A stretch of 32,699 bases of DNA from Sphingomonas sp. PsM26 (lineage in GTDB: Bacteria > Pseudomonadota > Alphaproteobacteria > Sphingomonadales > Sphingomonadaceae), in the NCBI GenBank assembly GCA_030433805.1, contig JARUXA010000031.1:1-32699 (forward strand), in the 5' to 3' direction. The position numbers were made by a program, and so were the translations under genes. Below are positions 6,952-15,498 of this stretch, piece by piece (position 1 is the stretch's first letter; every line of letters begins with the position of its first letter). The notes beneath the pieces are model-generated. The model was not told the origin of the DNA. It did not search any database and saw nothing but the letters and a program-made list of their open reading frames with translations.

Positions 6952-7602
6952 ATGAATTTAATCGTACGCCGGCGTCATGTTCGTGTGGCACTACTTACCG
7001 CAGTCGCGGTCAACGTCATGATTGCCGTCGCGCCTGCTGCCGCGCAGGTTGCCGCACCGAGCACGACGACGCCGATCACGCCCGAGCAGCAGGGCATTAC
7101 CGGTACGACGACCCAAGCCGAACCGGCCCCCGCTGATGCCAGTGGCCAGAGCACGACCGCCCCAGACAACGGGCTGGGTGGCACCGACGATATCGTTGTT
7201 ACCGGAATTCGAGGCAGTCTTCAGAGCGCGACTAATGCAAAGCGGAACGCTGTCGTGTTAGGCGACTCAATTTTCGCAGAAGATATTAGCAAGCTGCCGG
7301 CGACCAATCTCGCCGAAACGCTGAATCGCATTCCGGGTGTGCGCCTGAACCGAGACATCACTGGGGAGGGCGTACAAGTCGCGATCAGCAGGCTCGGTCC
7401 GAGCTTTTCCAAGGTCCTGCTCAATAATACACAGATCGCAATCGCTTCTGACGGCGGTACGAATGGCACCGGCGGCGGTAATCGCGAGGTGGACCTCGAT
7501 TTTTTCCCGTCTGAATTGTTTACGCGCCTCAATGTCTTAAAGTCGCCGGTTGCCTCCACGCTAGAAAGATTGGTGCATAGCCGGCCATGTCGGCACGCGT
7601 GA
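6952..7602 (+). pseudogene. TonB-dependent receptor truncated after the plug domain
   Basis: The start is the ATG at 6952, preceded by GAGGAGAGG. The protein has a signal peptide ending APAAAQ, a low-complexity Thr/Pro/Ala linker, and a plug domain of the oligosaccharide TonB receptor type: DDIVVTGIRGSLQ, then EDISKLPATNLAETLNRIPG, then FFPSELFTRLNVLKSPVAS. Family resemblance ends after ...STLE near 7563, and the frame stops at 7602 after unrelated residues. The whole 22-strand beta-barrel (over 600 residues) is missing, so no channel can be made. No continuation is found in other frames downstream, which points to deletion or rearrangement rather than a frameshift. Confidence 0.85.
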
Positions 7603-8115
7603 TCGACAGGCCTTTGGGTAGATGGATGTCAGCCCGCCAAAGAACCTTTGAGTGGCCGTAATCGCTCCAACGATTGCGGTGGGGACGCAAGTGAAATCAC
7701 GTCAGACAAGTTTCCTGGATCACCAATTGACACCGTCGGTGTCGGCTCGATCGTTTTGCGCGGCCAACGGAGCTGCGAGGAAGGCTGTTACAAAGGCAAG
7801 CAGCGCATGCTAATTCTCCCCGAGGCGACACTTCCGACCGTCTGCCCTCTTCCTACACGTCCATAACCGGCGGTTCCGCAATCCACCAGTTTCGGCCGTG
7901 CGTGATGCAAAATTTACAGTTCTGCATCACGATTGAGAGCGCGGGAAGCGTGGCATTTTGTGATGCAGAGATCCGATGCGCTACCGATCGCGGATGTCAG
8001 GGTCTGGTGGATTCCAGGCAGGCGGGTTTCGACTTTGGAAACGGCCGCAGTCATTCATTCGATATCAAGTAAGCGGGCCTATGTGGTCCTGTCTTTTAAC
8101 GATGGCCAATCAATT
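7603..8115. other. Rearranged stretch with possible gene scraps
   Basis: No intact gene is visible. On the minus strand near 7757-7810 one frame reads ALLAFVTAFLAAPLAAQ, which looks like a signal peptide without a start codon. Another near 7568-7640 reads ADIHLPKGLSITRADM. Neither is joined by an open frame, so they may be decayed remains of one secreted protein. The part from 7870 on should hold the promoter of the sigma factor gene, but I see no clear hexamers. Confidence 0.3.
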
Positions 8116-8709
8116 ATGCATTATAACCGCGTGGGCATAACGTCGGAAGCAAGTGCCGGTTTCGTTGAAGCCCTCGACAATCATACGCGCTCCCTCAGAT
8201 CCTATGCACGGCGTTTAGCCGGAAGCGCTGCGGATGCAGACGACCTTGTTCAAGAAACGATGCTACGATGCTGGGCAGCACGGCACGGGTTTCAGCCTGA
8301 CACTAACTTCGGCGCCTGGAGCCGTGTAGTGATGCGGAACATTTTTCTATCGAGCCGTCGCCGTGACCGGTTCCACGGCAATCTGCCAGAAGAAGCTTTC
8401 GATCGCATCGAAGGTACCAAGGGCGGTCAGGATCTGGCACTTGACCTACGTGACGTCGAGTGGGCGCTTGACCACCTTAACCCTGACGAACGTGATGCAG
8501 TCATGCTCGCTGCGCAGGGCATATCTGGTGCCGACGCCGCAACCCGGCTCGCGATCCCGCAAGGCACGTTCAAAAGTCGTTTGGCCAGGGGGCGGAGACA
8601 TCTGCGCGACCTTATCGACAACTCAAACGCTCAACCTTACTTAGCGCAACCTTCAAAGCCGTCACGTGCACATAAAGCGCGTAACTGGCATGGCATAATG
8701 ATCGGATAG
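8116..8709 (+). CDS. ECF-family RNA polymerase sigma factor
   Basis: This 197-residue protein has region 2 (YARRLAGSAADADDLVQETMLRCW) with the core-binding DLVQETML and the -10 reading part FGAWSRVVMRNIFLSSRRR. Region 4 (DLRDVEWALDHLNPDERDAVMLAA through a helix-turn-helix TFKSRLARGRRHLRDLI) follows. By layout it is close to the alphaproteobacterial EcfG-like group. I chose the ATG at 8116 because family resemblance begins just after it; the frame is open upstream to 7933 but that part is not protein-like, and no ribosome binding site decides it. The neighbouring anti-sigma (NepR) and PhyR genes usual for EcfG are absent, so it is an orphan. It could serve GGAAC-N17-CGTT promoters such as the one at 26179. 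Confidence 0.87.
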   Translation: MHYNRVGITSEASAGFVEALDNHTRSLRSYARRLAGSAADADDLVQETMLRCWAARHGFQPDTNFGAWSRVVMRNIFLSSRRRDRFHGNLPEEAFDRIEGTKGGQDLALDLRDVEWALDHLNPDERDAVMLAAQGISGADAATRLAIPQGTFKSRLARGRRHLRDLIDNSNAQPYLAQPSKPSRAHKARNWHGIMIG

Positions 8710-8870
8710 CGTGCGGGGGATGGCTAACGTTGGCGTTCGCGGCCACTTCGATTGTCGCAAAAGGGTTGATTTTCGCATCAGAAATGTTCGGATTTGGTGT
8801 CTAGCTGCCATTCGACTCACCTGCCAATAGCGCGCTGCGCCTGCGACCTTCAGATTAATTCGGTCGGCGA

Positions 8871-9252
8871 TTATCCACTCAACTTACCCGGGGCGGAATC
8901 CAATACGCATCCCCATTCGGCCGGGAGCTTGCCGCTTTTGAGCATGGCTTGGTTGTAAGTTTTCAAGAACAAAATCTGTTTGGCGTATCCGTCAGCCGCA
9001 TCATTCCCGATGGCATCGGACACTTCGTAGGCATAGGCGGTATCAGGTGTCGCTTTGCATTTGAGTCCATAGGGGGCGGTTGTATTGCAGCGCTCCCCCA
9101 AAAGGTCGTGACGCCAGCAATTCGATAGTCCTGTTCCTTAAGAGCTTTTGCAACTGCCCGCTGCGCATTAAGCGGGTTGCTACCGATCCTAGCCGGGTCG
9201 GGTGGGGTGGGGTGCCGCCGACCATCGTCATAGCGAAAAGCAAGGCAAGCAT
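8871..9252 (-). pseudogene. Secreted hypothetical protein broken by two apparent frameshifts
   Basis: Three frames join into one plausible protein. The first gives a signal peptide from the ATG at 9252 (MLALLFAMTMVGG). The next frame gives PDPARIGSNPLNAQRAVAKAL and KEQDYRIAGVTTFWG. The third runs from a CNTTAPYGLKC segment to the stop at 8871, with a conserved-looking AEWGCVLD end. The switches fall in the repetitive CACCCCACCCCACCC run (about 9205-9220) and in the TTTTGGGGG run (about 9100-9108). Either the gene has decayed or the sequence has two small length errors in low-complexity runs. The function is unknown. It lies between the sigma factor and the sensor kinase, on the opposite strand. 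Confidence 0.6.
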
Positions 9253-9460
9253 CCTAAAACCTCCAACATCGATCGCCAGCAGGAACAGGAAAACTAAGAG
9301 ATTGCCGCCGCACCCTGTCGCACATCTCCTGACTTACACGCGTCGCGATGCCGTCGCTTTTGCGACAGTTGCGGGGATAGACTCACTCCTTTGCGCCGCA
9401 GAGGGCAGGTGGAGCGTTGCAAACAGACCAAGCACCAGCCACCAAGATGCGAACGAGTAA

Positions 9461-11425
9461 ATGAACCAGCGTCCCACTGACACCGACCCCGATTTCGCCC
9501 GCTTGATCGTGGATAGCGCAACGGATTTCGCCATCTTCAGTGTCGATGCCGGCGGCATCCTGACCAGCTGGAATATCGGCGCCGAGACGATCCTCGGCTG
9601 GAGCGCCGATGAGGCAATCGGCCAGAGGGGGGAAATGGTCTTCACCGCCGAGGACCGTGAAGCTGACGCACCTGCGGACGAGATGAACCGAGCACTGGCG
9701 GACGGCCGCTCGATTAACGAGCGCTGGCATGTCCGCAAGGATGGCAGCCGCTTCTGGGGATCGGGCCTGATGATGCCGCTGCACGGCGCGGCGGGCGGCT
9801 TCGTCAAGCTTATGCAAGATCGTACCGCCGAACGCATGGCGCAGCAGCGCTACCATACCATGACCGCTACCCTGCCGGGTTTTGTCTTCACCACCGATAC
9901 TGATGGCAACAACACGGAGACTAACCAGCTTTACCGGGATTACACCGGTCGCTCTGCGGCCGATCTCAACGGTGAACGCTGGATCGAGATCGTTCATCCT
10001 GACGACCGCGCGCACATCCTGGAGGGATGGAAGCAGGCCATCGCTACTGGCCAGCTGTTCAAGGAACGCTACCGGCTACGCGGGGCGGACGGGGCGCATC
10101 GCTGCTTCGATTGCCGCGCCCTTCCCGAACGCGACGAGCAGGATCGCATCGTCTGCTGGCTTGGCACCTGCATCGACGTGGACGCCGAGGCGCAGGCGCA
10201 AAGCCAACTCGAGCAGCTGAACCGGGATTTGGAGCAGGCCGTCACCGCACGAACCGCTGAACTAGAAGCTCAGGTTGAGGAGCGCCGGAAAACCGAGGAA
10301 GCGCTTCGCCAGAGTCAGAAAATGGGGGCGATTGGGCAGCTCACTGGCGGTGTCGCGCACGACTTTAACAATCTGCTGACCGTAATCAGGTCATCGGCGG
10401 ACCTGCTACGCCGCCAACAGCTGACCGAAGAGAAGAGGCAGCGCTACATCGATGCGATCGCCGACACCGCTGATCGGGCAGCAAAACTTACCGGGCAGCT
10501 TCTGGCATTTGCCCGCCGGCAGGCGCTCAAGCCGGAGGTGTTCGACGTGAGCGAACGGGTGCACGAGGTTGCCGACATGCTGCGCACGATCGCGGGGGCG
10601 CGCATCGAGCTTGCGGTCAAGGATCGCTGCCACACCTGCCACATCGAAGCCGACCCTAGCCAGTTCGAAACCGCACTGGTCAACATGGTCGCCAATGCCC
10701 GCGATGCGATGAATGGCGAAGGCTGCCTGACGATCGGTATCGACGACGTCACCGGCATTCCGGCCCGGCGCGGTCACGCCGCAGCTGCCGGAGACTTTGT
10801 CACTATATCGATCGCCGACACGGGGCAGGGCATCGCGCCGGATGACCTGGTTCACATCTTCGAGCCTTTCTTCACCACCAAGGAGGTCGGCAAGGGCACT
10901 GGCCTTGGCCTTTCGCAGGTGTTCGGCTTCGCCAAGCAATCAGGCGGCGAGGTCGATGTGCAGAGCAGTGTGGGAACAGGCACCACGTTCACGATCTACC
11001 TTCCGCGCACCCATGCTGACGCGTCGGCAACAACGACCGATGTCTCGTCGGAGGTGCCCCTGGTCGGCCGGGGCCACGTCCTCGTGGTGGAGGACAATCA
11101 AATGGTAGGTGAGTTTGCCGCTCAGCTCTTGGAGGAGCTCGGCTACACGACGATCTGGGCACATAGCGGCCAGGCCGCCTTGGACCTCTTCAACGAAGCA
11201 CCCGGCAGCTTCGACGTCGTATTCACCGATGTCGTCATGCCGGGCATGAGCGGAGTGGCGCTGGGGCAGGCAGTCAGACGCCTCGATCCGGGCCTGCCGG
11301 TAGTGCTGACAAGCGGCTACAGTCATATTCTCGCCGAGAGGGGCACGAACGGATTTGAACTGCTGCAAAAGCCCTATTCGGTTGAGGCGCTATCGCGTGT
11401 GCTTCGCCGCGTCAGCCGATTGTAG
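9461..11425 (+). CDS. PAS-PAS hybrid histidine kinase with C-terminal receiver
   Basis: This 654-residue soluble sensor has a first PAS domain at about residues 10-120 (FAIFSVDAGGILTSWN..AETILGW), a second PAS at 130-245 (PGFVFTTDTDGNNTETNQLYRDYTG), a coiled coil at 245-290, and a HisKA domain with the phospho-accepting His300 in GGVAHDFNNLL. An ATPase domain follows (NMVANARDAM, DTGQGIAPDD, EPFFTTKEVGKGTGLGL), then a receiver domain from about 540 with Asp590 in VFTDVVMPGMSG and the conserved Lys in LLQKPYS. There is no membrane segment. The LOV cysteine motif is absent, so the first PAS is not an obvious flavin-adduct light sensor. GAG lies just before the ATG. It converges with the BLUF operon, so the two may share signalling themes, but no partner regulator is adjacent. 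Confidence 0.92.
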   Translation: MNQRPTDTDPDFARLIVDSATDFAIFSVDAGGILTSWNIGAETILGWSADEAIGQRGEMVFTAEDREADAPADEMNRALADGRSINERWHVRKDGSRFWGSGLMMPLHGAAGGFVKLMQDRTAERMAQQRYHTMTATLPGFVFTTDTDGNNTETNQLYRDYTGRSAADLNGERWIEIVHPDDRAHILEGWKQAIATGQLFKERYRLRGADGAHRCFDCRALPERDEQDRIVCWLGTCIDVDAEAQAQSQLEQLNRDLEQAVTARTAELEAQVEERRKTEEALRQSQKMGAIGQLTGGVAHDFNNLLTVIRSSADLLRRQQLTEEKRQRYIDAIADTADRAAKLTGQLLAFARRQALKPEVFDVSERVHEVADMLRTIAGARIELAVKDRCHTCHIEADPSQFETALVNMVANARDAMNGEGCLTIGIDDVTGIPARRGHAAAAGDFVTISIADTGQGIAPDDLVHIFEPFFTTKEVGKGTGLGLSQVFGFAKQSGGEVDVQSSVGTGTTFTIYLPRTHADASATTTDVSSEVPLVGRGHVLVVEDNQMVGEFAAQLLEELGYTTIWAHSGQAALDLFNEAPGSFDVVFTDVVMPGMSGVALGQAVRRLDPGLPVVLTSGYSHILAERGTNGFELLQKPYSVEALSRVLRRVSRL

Positions 11426-11454
11426 CCAGTACAGGTCGCCACTCGCTCTTTCAC

Positions 11455-11482
11455 TGTCGCGGATATTCTAAGTTTCGCGACA
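11455..11482 (+). terminator. Inverted repeat after the kinase gene
   Basis: TGTCGCG and CGCGACA form 7-bp arms around a 14-base spacer, 30 bases after the kinase stop codon and between convergent genes. There is no T-run. It may be a weak terminator or an operator. Confidence 0.3.
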
Positions 11483-11639
11483 CGCCATGTCCAGTTTTAG
11501 TAGATTGCGCTTGTTCTCTTTCGGGCAGCGACCGGCTATGAGCAGCCGATCGTTCAGGTGGCTAAGTACCTGCTTCCTGGTTGCACTGATTCACGCAAGC
11601 GGCTGAACGCAGCTGCTGGATTGTCCTCCAGCTGCGCGT

Positions 11640-12083
11640 TCAGACAGCCAATCGCTCTTCCTCGACAGCAAGGTCGTGCAGCAGCCTATGAAGCTCGTCG
11701 CCGTTAAAGCGGGACAGGTCAAACCCGCTCGACGCTGCGATCGGCGCGAAACGTTCCGCGTTCGCGACCGAAGACCCAACAAAACCCATTGCCCAGTTTG
11801 GGAAGCTTCGGGCATTGACGGGTTCGAGGGTCAGAAGTGACACCTCACCATGTCGCTCGTCCTGTTGTATGCGCTCAAACGCTGCTTCGACCTGTTCAAG
11901 CGGCCCCTCAAGCACCTGTGCAAAGCACCCCGCGTTAAACATAAGGGCGCCTGTGATGCCGTCCTTCATATTGTTCGCACGGCTCTTTTCCAGGATAGCT
12001 TCGACTTCAGCGGCGAAGCCGGTGCCTTCGGCCGGCAAATGGTTCTGGCTGTAGTAAACCAACCGGTAGATGGACGTCGACAT
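11640..12083 (-). CDS. BLUF-domain blue-light sensor
   Basis: This 147-residue protein is a BLUF domain plus a short helical tail. The key residues are present by alignment with AppA: Tyr10 in RLVYYSQN, Asn38 in NNMKDGITG, Gln56 in GCFAQVLEG, and Trp97 with Met99 in FPNWAMGF. These bind FAD and rearrange hydrogen bonds on blue light. The small size means it must signal through a partner. The gene directly upstream (9-base gap) encodes a GGDEF-EAL protein, so control of cyclic di-GMP by light is the natural inference. The ATG at 12083 is preceded by AAGGAG within 8 bases. It is co-transcribed with the GGDEF-EAL gene. Confidence 0.93.
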   Translation of the reverse strand: MSTSIYRLVYYSQNHLPAEGTGFAAEVEAILEKSRANNMKDGITGALMFNAGCFAQVLEGPLEQVEAAFERIQQDERHGEVSLLTLEPVNARSFPNWAMGFVGSSVANAERFAPIAASSGFDLSRFNGDELHRLLHDLAVEEERLAV

Positions 12084-12092
12084 CGTGACTCC

Positions 12093-13682
12093 TTATATTT
12101 GCCTGGACAGAAAATCAGCAACCTGATTTTGCGCCATCGGCCGTCCGGTCAGATAACCTTGAACGTGCGTGCAGCGCTGATCACGGATGCGTTGGAGTTG
12201 ATCAGCGGTCTCTACTCCTTCGGCAGTAATCGCCATGCCGAGATTGGAGCCAAGCCCCGATACGGCGCGCAAGATTGCCTCGCTATCGGCATCGCCGCCA
12301 GAGACAAAGGAACGATCAATCTTGATCTTGTTAAACGGGAATTTTTGGAGGTAGCTCAGCGACGAGTATCCGGTGCCGAAGTCATCCATTGAAATTTTCA
12401 CCCCTAACGTACGTAGCGCGTGAAGGGTCGCTAGAACGTTGTCAGTGTCCGCCAGCAGCGCGCTCTCAGTAATTTCAAGCTCGAGACGCTCAGGGGCCAA
12501 GCCCGAACGAGCCAACGCCGATGAGACCTTTTCAAGCAGTGTATCCGCCTTGAACTGCAGCGGAGACACGTTAACCGCCACAACAAGGTCGCCCGGCCAG
12601 GATGCTGCTTCCATGCAAGCAGTCGTCAGCACCCACTCACCGATCTTAATGATGAGGCCATTCTCTTCTGCGACGCCGATGAAGTTGAGCGGAGGGACAT
12701 TGCCCCGGGTCGGGTGGTTCCAGCGGAGCAATGCCTCAAACCCCATGACCTTGTCGGTCTCAAGGTCTACAAACGGTTGATACGCCAGCTGAAATTGCTT
12801 GAGCGCGAGCGCGCGACGCAGATCGATCTCCAGTTCACGTCGTTCGTGGAGCTGGGCATCCATGCCGCTTTCAAAAAAGCGAAATCGACCCCGGCCAGCG
12901 CGCTTTGCTTCATAGAGAGCCAAGTCCGCATTACGTAAGAGATCGCGTGGCTGAACAGAGCCGTTGCCAATTGCCACGCCGATACTCACACCGACGTTGA
13001 TCGTGTGTCCGCTCAGGACGTAGGTTCTGCCGACGAGATCAACAAGGCGCTCGGCAAGCTTCTCAGCATCCTCCGCCCCGCCGACACTTTTTTGTAAAAT
13101 GACAAACTCATCACCGCCCAAACGCGCGATCATATCTTCCTTGCGGCACGCCGTCCGCAATCGATCAGCGACCTTTTTCAGCAGCTGGTCGCCAATCCCG
13201 TGCCCCAAAGTGTCATTGATCATCTTGAAGCGATCAAGATCCAGGCACAGCACGGCTACCCGCGACAGCTCCGGTCGCGGTTGGCTCACGGCAGCTTCGA
13301 GAGTGGCCATGAAGGGTTTACGCAACGCCAAACCGGTGAGATCGTCTTGTTGCGTCGGTGATGAAGGCTCCGGGGTGCTGACACCAGGCCACAGGCTGAT
13401 GCACATGCTACCGCCGCCAAGCGGGTTCGCCAACGCCTCGAAGGCTTCCCCCTGACGTGTCATCAACCTGATCGAGGACGGTCCGTCCGCATTCAGCGAC
13501 GAGTGCAGGACGTCGGGGAAAATATCTTGAAGCGAAAGGCCAACGATCCAACCGCCCAGGTGGGCCGCAGCTGCTGCATTCGCATAGCTCAGCTCTCCGC
13601 CGGCACTGATAACGATCACCGGGTTCTGCAGCGACTCAAGGATGCGCGCGGATGACTCTACAGTGAGATTGGAAAACGGCAT
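12093..13682 (-). CDS. PAS-GGDEF-EAL cyclic di-GMP enzyme
   Basis: This 529-residue soluble protein has a PAS-like N-terminus at about residues 10-100 (SLQNPVIVISAGGELSYANAA), a GGDEF domain at about 110-270 and an EAL domain at 285-525. The diguanylate cyclase site is intact (RLGGDEF, 189-193) with an intact inhibitory I-site RKED (180-183) five residues before it. The phosphodiesterase signature is also intact: FEALLRW (EAL 316-318), NVSPLQF, ITESALL, MDDFGTGYSSL (from 432), KIDRSFV, TAEGVET, QGYLTGRP. Both activities are possible, and the direction cannot be read from sequence. It is first in a two-gene operon with the BLUF gene, which suggests that light or a PAS ligand sets the balance. 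There is no clear ribosome binding site before the ATG at 13682. Confidence 0.93.
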   Translation of the reverse strand: MPFSNLTVESSARILESLQNPVIVISAGGELSYANAAAAAHLGGWIVGLSLQDIFPDVLHSSLNADGPSSIRLMTRQGEAFEALANPLGGGSMCISLWPGVSTPEPSSPTQQDDLTGLALRKPFMATLEAAVSQPRPELSRVAVLCLDLDRFKMINDTLGHGIGDQLLKKVADRLRTACRKEDMIARLGGDEFVILQKSVGGAEDAEKLAERLVDLVGRTYVLSGHTINVGVSIGVAIGNGSVQPRDLLRNADLALYEAKRAGRGRFRFFESGMDAQLHERRELEIDLRRALALKQFQLAYQPFVDLETDKVMGFEALLRWNHPTRGNVPPLNFIGVAEENGLIIKIGEWVLTTACMEAASWPGDLVVAVNVSPLQFKADTLLEKVSSALARSGLAPERLELEITESALLADTDNVLATLHALRTLGVKISMDDFGTGYSSLSYLQKFPFNKIKIDRSFVSGGDADSEAILRAVSGLGSNLGMAITAEGVETADQLQRIRDQRCTHVQGYLTGRPMAQNQVADFLSRQI

Positions 13683-14157
13683 GGTGATCAGGCTCGGCGC
13701 TAGCGGTTGGCCAGACCCTAGAAGGCGTTTCAGAACAAACGGTTAAGGTTGGCCTTGGTCGCTGCCCCCAAGCGCGGCGGAAAGGACGTGCTTGGTTCTC
13801 TGGCGGCCTCTGCTGCCTTACGGCAGGTGACCCATGTAAAGACGCTGTTGATCATCCAACCTCCGACCAGAAAACGGCACACATCCGCTTCTGTCGTGGT
13901 CCGCGGCCCGTAGCGGAGCTGGAAATTAACACCCGCTAGGGGTGCCTGACCGGGGCTCACCACGTCCGGTCCACCTTTTTTGACGACAGACAAGTAGGTT
14001 GAGGCGCCAGCGCTTGCAAGAACACCGATGCATATCCACCATCGATGTTCGCGGCGAGCTATCCGATCGACCGGCCTGCATGCCCGATCACCAGCATTGA
14101 AAGCGGGGCACCGACAGGTTTTGGCGCCATGTCCAGGCTCCTGTTGAGGCGTCCGTA
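13683..14157. other. Region without a clear gene
   Basis: On the minus strand an open frame from about 14100 to 13730 would encode a hydrophobic WWICIGVLASAGAS segment followed by a soluble part ending AATKANLNRLF. The only in-frame start inside it is a TTG at 13993, after the hydrophobic part, and it has no ribosome binding site. It may be a small membrane protein whose start is lost, or chance. The promoter of the GGDEF-EAL operon must lie here, but I see no clear hexamers. Confidence 0.3.
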
Positions 14158-14526
14158 ATGCTCGGAAGCGTAGCGCGGGTAATCCTGTTCGGTTGCCGCA
14201 CGAATGAGGTGCGTGTGCGTCGCGGAAGCGATCAGCGCGACCAGCGGTTCTCCACCGTCGACCTGTTCACCGAGGGCCTGACCCTCGTCAGTGCCAATGC
14301 GCGCCGGATCGAAGTCGCGAGAAGCGTCTCGCAAGCGACCGGCATCGCGATCGGCGCAGTCCACATCGGCAGCGACATCCCACTTCCCGGCCGAGCGCAG
14401 CTTCGAAGTGACGTTCGGTGTGTGGGCGGAAGGGCCTGCTTGGTGCGACCGGATGCCATCGTGGCGTGGCGCGCACCCGGCATGGACACCGACCCCGAAC
14501 GGGAGCTGAGCCGCGTCCTCACTTAA
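14158..14526 (+). pseudogene. C-terminal scrap of an FAD-dependent aromatic monooxygenase
   Basis: From about 14248 the frame matches the C-terminal domain of the phenol/TetX-like FAD monooxygenases: FSTVDLFTEGLTLVSANA, a middle helix, then GRACLVRPDAIVAWRA and a closing DPERELSRVLT. The large N-terminal FAD-binding and substrate domains are absent, and the upstream part of the frame (from 14158) is not family-like. It cannot be an active enzyme. The original terminator seems to remain at 14556-14579. This is a deletion remnant beside a mobile, AT-richer block. Confidence 0.65.
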
Positions 14527-14555
14527 ATGACCGACCTTAGCGCTTGATCACGATT

Positions 14556-14579
14556 CTGCCCGGGCTGACGCCCGGGCAG
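14556..14579 (+). terminator. Strong hairpin after the monooxygenase scrap
   Basis: A perfect 10-bp GC-rich stem (CTGCCCGGGC with its complement) closes a 4-base loop and is followed by ATTTGTTT. It works in the + direction after 14526. Confidence 0.7.
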
Positions 14580-14722
14580 ATTTGTTTCCACCAGGGTTGT
14601 TGCGGAAGTGCTGATTGCAGGGCGGCGGCAATGAGCTTCAGAATCTCTCTGAAGTCCAAAGAACAACGCCGCTTTTTACTATGTTAAACAATTATCAGTA
14701 AAAACAAGCATAAAATGAAGAA

Positions 14723-15415
14723 TCAACTTCTTATTTCCTTTCTTATAATTTTTATTGTCGTTTCCCGCGCAGCGCGTCCGTCTTCAGTAGCAAATGCATT
14801 GAACAATTCATCATATAGAAGAACTTCGCTATCAAAATCCTCTATTAATATTCCTTGGGTAGAAGCCCCCCACATCCGTGCAAACTCGATGTATTCTCCA
14901 ACTTTAATTAATAATTCGTTGCTCGTCGCTTGCCAGACCATTCTGCGAAAGTGCCGGATACCTACTTTTCTTTTTATCGAACCAAGTCCATCCCCGTGTA
15001 TATTTCTGAGCGCGCTTCCGATCTCAGACAATTGGTGCGATGTTCTATTTACAGCAGCTAGTCCAGCTGCTGCCGGCTCGGCAATAAGTCGCAATTGAGC
15101 TAAGTTCGATCTAAACTCGGATGTAGGCTCAACGGCCTTCATCCAACTGAGCAAATCAATATCTACCAGGTTCCACTTCGTCCTAACGTTGACTTTGGTA
15201 CCCGACCTAGGGCTACTCGATAATAGCCCTTTCGCCGCAAGCACTTTTAATCCCTCACGTACTACGCCTCGTGATATACCACGCTGAGCTGCCAATTCCT
15301 GTTCGTTGGGCAATCGGGAATGAGGCGGATAAACGCCAGTCACGATTGCAACTCCAATCTCCTCAGCAACTGGAAGGCGACGATACTTTTTGTCTTTATC
15401 GTAAAGAGACATCAT
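14723..15415 (-). CDS. FadR-type (FCD) GntR regulator with altered metal site
   Basis: This 230-residue protein has an N-terminal winged helix (LPNEQELAAQRGISRGVVREGLKVLAAKGLL) and a helical FCD effector domain. It belongs to the same subfamily as the next regulator (15499-16266); both share a W-N-L-x-D-x-D-x-L-x-W link segment. In the FCD domain the residues normally holding a metal are changed: the D-x3-H pair seen as DRDFH in the neighbour reads GIRHFR here, and the later His (HVRVYDAI) reads VLLYDEL with no His. Its ligand binding may therefore differ or be lost. The gene is visibly AT-richer than its neighbours, suggesting a different origin. It has its own good promoter at 15451-15478. 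Confidence 0.85.
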   Translation of the reverse strand: MMSLYDKDKKYRRLPVAEEIGVAIVTGVYPPHSRLPNEQELAAQRGISRGVVREGLKVLAAKGLLSSSPRSGTKVNVRTKWNLVDIDLLSWMKAVEPTSEFRSNLAQLRLIAEPAAAGLAAVNRTSHQLSEIGSALRNIHGDGLGSIKRKVGIRHFRRMVWQATSNELLIKVGEYIEFARMWGASTQGILIEDFDSEVLLYDELFNAFATEDGRAARETTIKIIRKEIRS

Positions 15416-15450
15416 TTACTTCAAGCCGAATTTAGATGGTGCAGAAACAC

Positions 15451-15478
15451 TTTATACGTTTACGTGCGTTATTGTAAA
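15451..15478 (-). promoter_or_regulatory. Promoter for the first FCD regulator
   Basis: On the minus strand TTTACA (15478-15473) and TATAAA (15456-15451) are separated by 16 bases, 36 bases before the start codon at 15415. This is a good housekeeping-type promoter, so this gene need not depend on read-through from the upstream regulator. Confidence 0.55.
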
Positions 15479-15498
15479 TTGACACAATGCCGACCGTG

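Noticed and set aside
7933..8115. Upstream extension of the sigma factor frame
   Set aside because: The extra 61 residues show no resemblance to ECF proteins and probably cover the promoter region.
14059..14364. Minus-strand frame ending in LVIGHAGRSIG, suggestive of a universal stress protein
   Set aside because: Only the last few residues look familiar; the rest does not fit the fold, and the opposite strand carries a clear monooxygenase tail over the same bases.
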